Source: Metamycoplasma hyosynoviae
Lineage (GTDB): Bacteria > Bacillota_I > Bacilli_A > Mycoplasmatales > Metamycoplasmataceae
NCBI RefSeq assembly: GCF_004365165.1
Contig: NZ_SOCH01000007.1
Location: 4,121-45,019, forward strand
Reading direction: 5' to 3'
DNA: 40,899 nt
Under the pieces are notes generated by a model, which worked only from the letters and a program-made list of their open reading frames with translations, was not told the origin of the DNA and ran no database searches. Made by a program: the position numbers and the translations under genes. Of this stretch, positions 19,609-27,125 are shown one piece after another (position 1 is the stretch's first letter; each line of letters starts with the position of its first letter).

Positions 19609-20326
19609 TCTTTTCACCACCTTTTTTTGCAAATCTTTTTGCACGTTCAGTTTTATCAACTACTAGTGATTCTAATTCTGATTTGCCATTAAGGATTTCA
19701 CCTAGTGAAACTCATACTTTAACTCCTAGAATACCATAAGTAGTTTTAGCTTCTGCTAATGCATAGTCAACACTTTGTCTTAGAGTATGAAGTTTCATTT
19801 CACCTTCAGTATATCCTTCGGTTCTAGCCATATCAACACCATTTAAACGTCCTGATACAGAAGTTTTAATTCCTTTAGCACCTGCTTTTAAAGCAGCACG
19901 GATAGCCATTTTTTGTGCTAAACGGAAGTTCCCACGGTTTTCTAATTTAACAGCAATACTTTCAGCTAATAGCCTTGCATTTAAATCAGGTTTTTTAAGT
20001 TCTAGAACAACGATGTTAATATTTGCTTTTTTGTTTCTGATGAATTTTTTTAAACCAAGTGTCATGGTTTTAATATTTTCACCAGCATTACCTAATACTA
20101 ATGCAGGTTTTGCAGTAAATAAAGTAACTGTTATATGTTTATTTTGGTCACGATTAATTTGAACTTTACCAATTTGGTAATTTCTTACTTTTCTTTCAAA
20201 GAAATCATAGATTTTTTGGTCTTCTAATAAAGTAGAAGCAAATTGAGCTTTATCTGCATATCACTTAGAGTTATGTTCTTTAGTAATACCATAACGAAAA
20301 CCATTTGGATTAACTTTTTGTCCCAT
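19586..20326 (-). CDS. rpsC: 30S ribosomal protein S3
   Basis: This 246-aa protein starts [20 protein letters not shown]. It has a KH domain in the first half and an S3 C-terminal domain with [20 protein letters not shown] and [21 protein letters not shown]-Trp (VKVWVSLGE) precedes the basic tail. S3 lines the mRNA entry site. It overlaps rplV by one base (TAATG) and rplP by 23 bases. Confidence 0.97.
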
Positions 20327-20988
20327 TATTTGCCTCCTTTTTCTTTAGTAGATTTTTCTGTTGTTGATTTTGTTGTTTTTGGTTTAGCTTCTGATTTTAT
20401 TGCAGCTTTTGGTTTGGTTTCACTTGCTTTTTTTACTGTTGTAGGTTTTTTAGCGGGTGATGCTTTTATTTCAGTTTTCTTTTCATCAGTTGCTTTTTTG
20501 TTTGTAGCTTGTTTTTTGGCAGCTGGTGTTGAAGGTTCTGTTTTGGTTGCAGTAGTTTTTGAAACTTGTTTTGCTTTAGGTTTTTGATTTGAAGTTTCTT
20601 CTTCTTTTACCATTTTGTCAAATTCAGCTTGTGTAGCAAGTTCAGATAATTTAATGTAGAAGTTAGAAGTTCTTTTTAATATAGAGAACGCTCTTCCTTG
20701 TGAATGTGGTTGGTATCTTTTTAGTGTAGGACCATCATTAACCAAAACTTCACTAATAAATAATCTTGTAGCATCTAACCCTACATTGTTTGTTGCATTA
20801 GCAATAGCAGAGTTAAGTAATTTTAATAGAATAGAAGAAGCTTTTTTGTTTGTAGTTCTTAGAATGTTAATTGCATCAATTGTAGTTCTATAACGAATTA
20901 AATCCGCAACAAGTCTAGCTTTTCTTGGACTAATTCTTTGCATTTTCACAGAAGCTGTGGCAGATTTTTGTAATTGTGCTAGTTTCAT
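20326..20988 (-). CDS. rplV: 50S ribosomal protein L22 with long C-terminal tail
   Basis: This 220-aa protein is about double the usual ~111. The L22 core (1 to about 110) has VKMQRISPRKARLVADLIR and PTLKRYQPHSQGRAFSILKR. The remaining ~110 residues are a Lys/Thr/Ala/Pro/Glu low-complexity tail with repeated KPKA/KKAT-like units. L22 lines the exit tunnel and part of it is on the ribosome surface. It overlaps both neighbours by one base. Confidence 0.95.
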   Translation of the reverse strand: MKLAQLQKSATASVKMQRISPRKARLVADLIRYRTTIDAINILRTTNKKASSILLKLLNSAIANATNNVGLDATRLFISEVLVNDGPTLKRYQPHSQGRAFSILKRTSNFYIKLSELATQAEFDKMVKEEETSNQKPKAKQVSKTTATKTEPSTPAAKKQATNKKATDEKKTEIKASPAKKPTTVKKASETKPKAAIKSEAKPKTTKSTTEKSTKEKGGK

Positions 20989-21263
20989 TATTTCTTACCT
21001 TTATCGTTTCCGTGACCGTTGAATGTTCTAGTAGGTGCAAATTCACCCAACTTATGTCCAACCATATCGTTTGATACAAAAACGTCAATAAATGTTTTTC
21101 CGTTATGAACTTGAAAGGTAAGTCCAATAAATTCAGGATAAATAGTTGATCTTCTCGATCAAGTCTTTATTGGGCGTTTCGGATTTTTTCCTTCAACAAT
21201 AGCCATAACTTTTTTCATTAAATGATCATCTACAAATGGAGCTTTTTTTAATGAACGAGACAT
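20988..21263 (-). CDS. rpsS: 30S ribosomal protein S19
   Basis: This 91-aa protein starts [20 protein letters not shown] and has a TGA-Trp ([14 protein letters not shown]), [19 protein letters not shown] and a GHGNDKGKK end. S19 is in the 30S head with S13. Its ATG overlaps the rplB stop and its stop overlaps the rplV start, each by one base. Confidence 0.96.
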
Positions 21264-22108
21264 TATTTATTTTCCTTTCTTCTTCTAATGATGAATTGAT
21301 TTGATGCTTTTTTAGTTCTTCTAGTTTTAACACCCAATGCTTTTTTACCTCAAGGTGTCATAGGACTTTTACGTCCGATAGGTTGGTGTCCTTCACCACC
21401 ACCATGTGGGTGGTCATTAGGGTTCATAGCACTACCACGTACTGTAGGACGAATACCTTTTAATCTATTTCTTCCGGCTTTACCTACATTTACTAGTGAG
21501 TGTTCTTCATTTCCTACTTCACCAACGGTTGCTCTACATAAACCTAAAACTTTTCTCACTTCACCTGATTTAAGTCTCAAGATTACATATCTTCCAGTTT
21601 CATCTTTACCTAGAATTTGTGCAGATGAACCTGCAGATCTAGCGATTATTCCACCTTGTTTAGGTTGTAGTTCAATATTGTGAACAAATGTACCTTCAGG
21701 AATGTTTTTAATAGGCAAGCTATTTCCAATTTGAATATCAACATTTTCACCAGAAATAATTTGTTGACCTACTTTAATTCCTTTAGGGCTAATAATATAT
21801 CTTTTTTCACCGTCTTTGTAAGCTACAAGTGAGATGTTTGCTGAACGGTTAGGATCATATTCAATAGTCTTTACAGTTGCAGCGATATCATCTTTGTTTC
21901 TTTTGAAGTCAATGATACGGTAAAATCTTTTTAATCTCCCACCGTGATGACGAACGGTTATTTTTCCTTGATTATTTCTTCCTGAATGTGTTGGAAGTTT
22001 TACTAATAATGATTTTTCAGGGCTATGTCCTGATAAATTTGCTTGATAATCAAGAGAAGACATATTACGGCGACCATTTGTATAAGCTTTAAATTTTTTA
22101 ATTGCCAT
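21263..22108 (-). CDS. rplB: 50S ribosomal protein L2
   Basis: This 281-aa protein has the usual length. It has [20 protein letters not shown] in the RNA-binding N-terminal domain and the C-terminal [20 protein letters not shown] with the conserved His. A TGA-Trp after KSPMTP leads into the basic end, [10 protein letters not shown]2 is needed for subunit joining and peptidyl transfer. It lies 46 bp after rplW. Confidence 0.97.
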
Positions 22109-22154
22109 AGTTTCTCCTTATATGTTTCTTAAAAATATTGTTTTCTTTTAAGAA

Positions 22155-22772
22155 TTATTTATCGGCAGTTGCTTTTTTTGTTTCTTTTTTAGTTGTGGTC
22201 TTTGGTTTTGCTTCTGCTTTAGGCTTAGAAGCGGTTGCAGTTTTTTTAGGTTTGTCTTCTGATTTAACTGCTGGTTTTTTTACTTCTTTAGTTTGTGAAG
22301 TTGTTTTTGTAGATTTTGTAGTTTTTGAAGTTTTGTCTTCAGTTTTAGGTTTGGTTTCTACTTTAGCTTCAGTTGCTTTTTTAATTTTCTCAGCAGCTTT
22401 TTTCTCTGCTTCAGTTAATTGAGCTGGAGCTTCTTGTTTTTTAGTTTCTTTTTCTAATTTCTTAGCAGCTTTTTTAATTTGTTCTGCTTGTTCAGCTGAA
22501 AGAATGATTTGTGATTTTTCATCTAATTGAACATAAGCTTTTTTAACAGCTGATTTAAAACCTTTAAATCTTCCAAGTTGAGCTGGTTTTTTGTCATAGT
22601 TTGCTATTCTTACACTTAAAACTTTAACGTTGAAGATGAATTCAATAGCTTGTCTAATTTCGATTTTATTACTTTTCTTATCAACTACAAAAGTATATAG
22701 ATTACCTTTTTCTCTTGCAATTTCTGATTTTTCAGTAATAAGTGGATATTTAATAACTTGTTCAAAACGCAT
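22155..22772 (-). CDS. rplW: 50S ribosomal protein L23 with long C-terminal tail
   Basis: This 205-aa protein is about twice the usual ~95-100. The core (1 to about 100) has IKYPLITEKSEIAREKGNLY, KIEIRQAIEFIFNVKV and LGRFKGFKSAVKKAYV. Residues from about 105 on are an Ala/Lys/Glu/Thr-rich tail, at first probably helical (EAEKKAAEKIKKA-like), then repetitive. L23 is the docking site for SRP and trigger factor at the tunnel exit, so the tail could affect factor binding (inference). Confidence 0.95.
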   Translation of the reverse strand: MRFEQVIKYPLITEKSEIAREKGNLYTFVVDKKSNKIEIRQAIEFIFNVKVLSVRIANYDKKPAQLGRFKGFKSAVKKAYVQLDEKSQIILSAEQAEQIKKAAKKLEKETKKQEAPAQLTEAEKKAAEKIKKATEAKVETKPKTEDKTSKTTKSTKTTSQTKEVKKPAVKSEDKPKKTATASKPKAEAKPKTTTKKETKKATADK

Positions 22773-23560
22773 TATTTAGCCAACCCTTCTAGATATTTAA
22801 CATCTTCTTTTGTAAGAATTAATACATCAGCAGCAAGTAATTTTTCAACAGATAGACTTGTTATTTTAATAACTTCTACATTTGGTAAATTTCTAGCTGA
22901 TAGAAAAACATTTTCATCAGATGATACTAATAGCACTCTATTTAATGTAGCTAAACCTTTTTTATTAAGTTCAATTAGAAGATCACGAGTTGAAGGTTTT
23001 GCAATTTTGTATTCATGTACTAATACAGCTTTTTCTTTTGCAAGTTCAGTTAGAGCTGATAGTAGTGCTAGTTTTCTAACTTTTTTATTTACTTTTAGAT
23101 TGTAATTACGATTTACATTAGGCCCGAATACTCTACCACCACCTACATAGATTGGTGATCTTAGAGATCCAGCACGGGCATTACCTGTACCTTTTTGTCT
23201 AAAAGGTTTTTTACCAGTTCCACTTACATCGCCACGAGTTTTAACTGCATGAGTTGTAAAGTGTTTTGAAGCACGTTCTGACAAAATTGTGTCAAAGATT
23301 GCTTGGTCATAAATTTTCTTTAAGCCGAATACACTTTTTGGAAGTGATTCTGTATCAAAGTTTAATTTCTTAACTTGTTTTGAGGCTACTACTTTAGGAG
23401 CTGGAACTGATTTAGCAGAAGTTGAAGCTTTTTTAGTAGTAGAAGCAGCAGGTTTAGAAGTAGTTTTTGTAGTTGTTGAAGTTTTTTTAGTAGTAGAAGT
23501 TGAGGTAGATTTTTTAGCAGGTGAAACTTTTTTTGTTTCTTTTTTCATTTCTTCAGCCAT
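22772..23560 (-). CDS. rplD: 50S ribosomal protein L4 with N-terminal extension
   Basis: This 262-aa protein has a Lys/Ser/Thr/Ala-rich extension of about 65 residues before the L4 core (KKLNFDTESLPKSVFG). The core contains TRGDVSGTGKKPFRQKGTGN, RSPIYVGGGRVFGPN and a C-terminal Rossmann-like half. L4 reaches into the exit tunnel and in some bacteria regulates its own operon. It overlaps rplC and rplW by one base each. Confidence 0.95.
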   Translation of the reverse strand: MAEEMKKETKKVSPAKKSTSTSTTKKTSTTTKTTSKPAASTTKKASTSAKSVPAPKVVASKQVKKLNFDTESLPKSVFGLKKIYDQAIFDTILSERASKHFTTHAVKTRGDVSGTGKKPFRQKGTGNARAGSLRSPIYVGGGRVFGPNVNRNYNLKVNKKVRKLALLSALTELAKEKAVLVHEYKIAKPSTRDLLIELNKKGLATLNRVLLVSSDENVFLSARNLPNVEVIKITSLSVEKLLAADVLILTKEDVKYLEGLAK

Positions 23561-24369
23561 TATTTATCTCCTTTTGCAGCTTCGGCTTCTTTAGCTTGAG
23601 CTTCTTCTAGTTTTTGTTTCATTTCTTCAACTGACATTTTCATATTTAAATCAAGATTGTATTTTTTACCTTGTTCAAATAATTCATTTTTTGCAAGTGC
23701 TTCTGTTAAATTCAATAGTTCAATTGGTGTACGTTTTACAGAAGTTTTCTTAGCCTTTTTAATAACTACAAATGCACCTTTAGCTCCAGGAATTGAACCT
23801 TTGATTAAAACTACATTTTTACTTAAATCAATTTTTACAATTTCTAGATTTTGGATAGTAACTTGTTCGTGTCCCATATGTCCTGGCATTGTCATACCCG
23901 GTCATACTCTGTTTCCCATAATATCTCCAATAGAACCAGTTTGTCTAATAGGTTGAGATCCACCACCACCACCGTGTGATTTAGGTCCAATATGTTGGTT
24001 ATATCTTTTGATGGTTCCAGCAAATCCTTTTCCTTTTGAAGTTGCTGTAACATCTACTATTTCTCCTCCTACAAATATTGAGGCATCAATAGTATCACCT
24101 AAGTTATATCCACTCATATTGCGGATTTCCTTAACGAAGCGCTTAGGTGTTGTATTGGCTTTTTTGAAATGGTTAATTTCAGGTTTTTTAATTTGTGATT
24201 TTTTCTTGTCTTCAATAGCTAGTTGGACTGCAACATATCCATCGCTTTCTTGACTAAGAACTTTAGTAACAACATTTGGTTTAACTTCAACTATGGTAAC
24301 AGGTATTAAATTCCCGTTTTGTGTGAATAGTTGAGTCATCCCAATTTTTCTTCCTAAGATTCCTTTCAT
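23560..24369 (-). CDS. rplC: 50S ribosomal protein L3 with C-terminal extension
   Basis: This 269-aa protein is longer than the usual ~209. Signatures are [32 protein letters not shown], a [15 protein letters not shown] loop, and after a TGA-Trp [15 protein letters not shown]. The last ~50 residues are a Glu/Ala/Lys-rich helical extension ending AKGDK, whose codons hold the GGAGAT Shine-Dalgarno of rplD. L3 binds 23S rRNA near the peptidyl-transferase centre. Confidence 0.96.
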
Positions 24370-24433
24370 AATGTTCCTTTCTGATTTTGAAATTCTAGAT
24401 TAAAAAATACTCTTATAAAAACAAAAAAGTCTG

Positions 24434-24745
24434 CTACTTGGTGTTAACAGATTTTATATTGATTTGAACACCAGCGGGTAGTTCTAATCTTTTCATTTTA
24501 TCTACAAGAGTTGCACTAACTTTTGTTAAAACAATTAAACGCTTGTGAGTTCTACTTTCAAATTGTTCACGTGATTTTTTATTAACGTGTACTGACCTAA
24601 GAATAGTAATAATTTCTCTATGTGTAGGTAGAGGAATAGGGCCACTGATTGTAGCTTTTTCACTTTTAGCTAACAATACAACTTTTTTAGCTGCATCATC
24701 AATTAAATAAGCGTCAAAAGATTTTAATTTAATTTCTATTTTCAT
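24434..24745 (-). CDS. rpsJ: 30S ribosomal protein S10
   Basis: This 103-aa protein starts [20 protein letters not shown] and contains [20 protein letters not shown] and [18 protein letters not shown] at 24745 follows an AAGGAG Shine-Dalgarno. The frame is open 14 codons upstream, but that start does not match the family. It is the first gene of the operon and is preceded by a promoter and structured leader. Confidence 0.97.
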   Translation of the reverse strand: MKIEIKLKSFDAYLIDDAAKKVVLLAKSEKATISGPIPLPTHREIITILRSVHVNKKSREQFESRTHKRLIVLTKVSATLVDKMKRLELPAGVQINIKSVNTK

Positions 24746-24874
24746 AAATGTGTTCTCCTTGTTCATTTTTTTACGAACCGACTCCATATAAGTTCTCAGT
24801 ATCCAAGGCGAACAACTTAGCTTGGTGTACCGTAACCTTATATATCATTGTCTCAAGTTGCATTAGATATTATA
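24746..24874 (-). promoter_or_regulatory. Promoter and structured leader of the S10-spc-alpha operon
   Basis: TATAAT at 24869-24874 (minus strand) is a perfect -10, preceded by TTG and an AT-rich -35 region. It gives a leader of about 115 nt. The leader can fold CCAAG with CTTGG around a loop and ACTGA with TCGGT just before the Shine-Dalgarno. In other bacteria S10 leaders are targets of L4 autoregulation; a similar role here is an inference. Confidence 0.65.
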
Positions 24875-24929
24875 CCAAAAAATAAAATTTAATAAAAAAT
24901 TCACAATTTTCGCAATTTTATTAATCTTA

Positions 24930-24950
24930 TATATACACATAGTGTATATA
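24930..24950. repeat. Perfect palindrome upstream of ribosomal promoter
   Basis: TATATACAC (24930-24938) and GTGTATATA (24942-24950) are a perfect 9-bp inverted repeat with a 3-base centre, about 56 bp upstream of the -10 box. There is no T-run suited to a terminator. It could be a protein-binding site. Confidence 0.6.
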
Positions 24951-24994
24951 GATTTTAAATATTTTATGTCTATGAATAAGAAAATTTTTTGGGT

Positions 24995-25026
24995 GAAACT
25001 CTAGTTTTAAAGGAGTTTCTTTTATT
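24995..25026 (+). terminator. Plus-strand terminator-like hairpin without an obvious gene
   Basis: GAAACTC (24995-25001) pairs with GAGTTTC (25013-25019) and is followed by TTTTATT on the plus strand. No plus-strand gene is seen upstream, so it may end antisense transcription or an unseen small RNA. Confidence 0.55.
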
Positions 25027-25326
25027 GAAAATTAGTGGAATTTTGGGTATTTTTTTGTACTATTTTTAAAATTTAAAACTAGTGAAAAACTAATAAAAAA
25101 ACAAAAATAGCAAGTTTTTTTACTTAATATTTCATTTAAGGAATAGCAAGTTTTTTACTTGATATTTTTAATTGAAATATAGGTATTGGAGCCCTATTTT
25201 TCTTGTTTTGATAATGTGGGAATTTTCAATATAAATATAAAAATTTTGTTTTTTTTCTGCATTAAATTTAACACAAAAAGATTAAAAATAAATTCTATGC
25301 TTACCTATAAAAATTATATAAATAAT
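25027..25326. other. Non-coding region after the orphan membrane-protein gene
   Basis: No gene is seen. It holds the short direct repeat at 25106-25168 and a hairpin ATAGG...CCCTAT around 25185-25203 followed by TTTTTC on the plus strand. The rest is AT-rich simple sequence. Confidence 0.5.
25106..25168. repeat. Two direct repeats of about 27 bp, period 36
   Basis: AATAGCAAGTTTTTTTACTT (from 25106) and AATAGCAAGTTTTTTACTTG (from 25142) recur with similar flanks (ATATTTC and ATATTTT). Each copy has an internal AAGT...ACTT inverted repeat. Two copies only; not a CRISPR array. Confidence 0.65.
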
Positions 25327-26760
25327 TTAGATAAACAGAAACACACCAAGCAGAACAATTAACATAACGATAAAATATACGACAAGCATAATAATTACGG
25401 CTATTTTTTCACGACGTTTTTTCTTTAAATAGAAATAGCAATTACGTTTATAATGAGAGATATTTTTCAAATCTCTTTTTTTTACTTCATAATTTTTGTT
25501 TTTATAATACTCTTCGCTATTTATAAATCCATCAATCTCCAACGAATATAATGATTTATTAAATAAAATAAATTTTTCTGGCGCTTCTTTTGCATCATCA
25601 ACATCATTTAAATATATGAAGTTAGCATTTTTATAATCATCTTCTTTAAATTCTTCTATTGTAGTAAATTCTAAATTGCCTTCTGTATAGTCATTTATTT
25701 CAAATTTAATATATTCATTTAAAAAGAATTTTCAATCAAAAATGAATGCTTCTCTTGTATTTTGTTTTAATAAAAAAAGTAGTGACAAAATGTAGAAAAG
25801 ATATATGTTAAGTTCTTGATATTCATCTCCAACATTTTTGCAGTTATTGATATTAGATAATTCTAATAAAATACGTTGTGATACATCTATTAATAATTCA
25901 TGAATGTATTTTGACCAATAAAATCAATTTGTTTCTATTTCTTTTAAAGTAAGATCAAATCAATTTAAAAATGGGCTAAAAAAATTCATTGAAAATTTAT
26001 CATCGCAATACTCATTTTTATAGCTATTGCAATATCTTAAAAAATCATTATCAAATAGTTCAATTATTTTATTAATTGTTTTATCATTAGAAACAAAATT
26101 ACTTATATCGTTGCATTTTAATATTTCTTTTGCTATTTTTTCTATATCATTTCGCTCAAAATGATATGCATTTATAAAATCTTTATCTTGTACATTAAAA
26201 TTAAGTTGTAAAAAATGAGATTTTTCTTGAAGAACATAAAATCAAAAATCAATATAATCATAGCGTCTTTTTTGTACAAGAATAATAAATTTGTAAAATC
26301 ATTCTTGAAATAATATTCCATTTGTATTTCTATTCATATAATAATAAGATGGAATATCCTGAATAAAATATTCATATCAACTATTTAAATCTTTATTACA
26401 AATATGTGTTACAACATTGTCATTCAATCCAAAAGATCAAAAGAAGTTGCAGAAAAAGTATTCTTCATTTTCTGGCATTTTATCTAAATTAATTAAATAG
26501 TAATAATTAAAAAAATAAAAAATAAATTTCTTATTTTTTGGTACTTTTATTCAGTCCAAATTATTTGCTTGACTAGGGTTAGTAATTAAGATTAATTTAT
26601 TAAAATTATCATAAAAAAAATTATCGTCAATTGATTCATCTAAGTAATTTAAATAAGTTTTAAAAGTTAATTTGTATGCAATGGTTAAACCCAATTCTGG
26701 CATTTTAGGTTTAGGAGTCCGAGGCCTAACAGGAAAAGGAATATACATAGGAATAAACAT
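25327..26760 (-). CDS. Orphan membrane protein with C-terminal anchor
   Basis: This frame is open over 477 codons when TGA is Trp; ten or more Trp are TGA-coded, so a standard-code reading sees only fragments. The N-terminus is Pro-rich (YIPFPVRPRTPKPKMP), the body is rich in Asn, Phe, Tyr, Asp and Glu, and the C-terminus has a basic stretch (KKKRREK) before one ~23-residue hydrophobic segment (IMLVVYFIVMLIVLLGVFLF). There is no signal peptide, so a tail-anchored topology is likely. I do not recognise the family. The Shine-Dalgarno is weak, and Met5 is an alternative start. A run of nine G touches its candidate -10 box. Confidence 0.75.
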
Positions 26761-26814
26761 AAAAATTTTAATTTCTACTTTCTACTTCAAATATCTATTT
26801 GTTAAAATGTTAAA

Positions 26815-26829
26815 ATAATACCCCCCCCC
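26815..26829 (-). promoter_or_regulatory. Candidate promoter with G9 tract next to -10
   Basis: On the minus strand nine G (26821-26829) are followed directly by TATTAT (26815-26820), about 55 bp before the ATG of the orphan membrane protein. A run of nine G/C is striking in such AT-rich DNA. The layout parallels the T-tract promoters of the cassettes, so slippage-dependent switching is plausible. Confidence 0.5.
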
Positions 26830-27059
26830 AGAATTTACCAAAATAATTCAAAATTTTGTATGACGACAATTTTTTGATTAAAAATTTTGTTTTAAAATGT
26901 TTCTTATTAAAAATAGCGGGATTAATGACCTATACAAAAATAGACTTGTTATTAAAAAAAATTACGAGTTTTTTAAATTTAATTTACATATATTTTTGAA
27001 AGGCATCAAAATTTATCTAATGATATAACAACGAAAGATTTATGAAAAAATTTGATTTA
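26830..27059. other. AT-rich intergenic region
   Basis: It lies between the promoter of the orphan membrane protein and the terminator of the copy-B surface gene. No frame, tRNA or clear repeat is seen. The -35 region of the orphan promoter would fall at its left end. Confidence 0.5.
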
Positions 27060-27083
27060 AAAACCCCTCACGAGTTGTGAGAG
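27060..27083 (-). terminator. Terminator after large surface gene, copy B
   Basis: On the minus strand CTCTCAC pairs with GTGAGGG around a 5-base loop and is followed by GTTTTTAAAT. It differs in sequence from the terminators after copies A, C and D, which share one hairpin. It marks the left end of the three-copy array. Confidence 0.8.
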
Positions 27084-27125
27084 ATTTGCAAGAATGAACA
27101 AATTGAGTCTAACTTTTGTCCTAGT

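Noticed and set aside
24746-24787. Upstream start of rpsJ adding 14 residues
   Set aside because: The extra residues do not match S10, and the internal ATG has an ideal AAGGAG.
25106-25168. CRISPR array
   Set aside because: Only two imperfect copies, an AT-rich unit, and no cas genes nearby.
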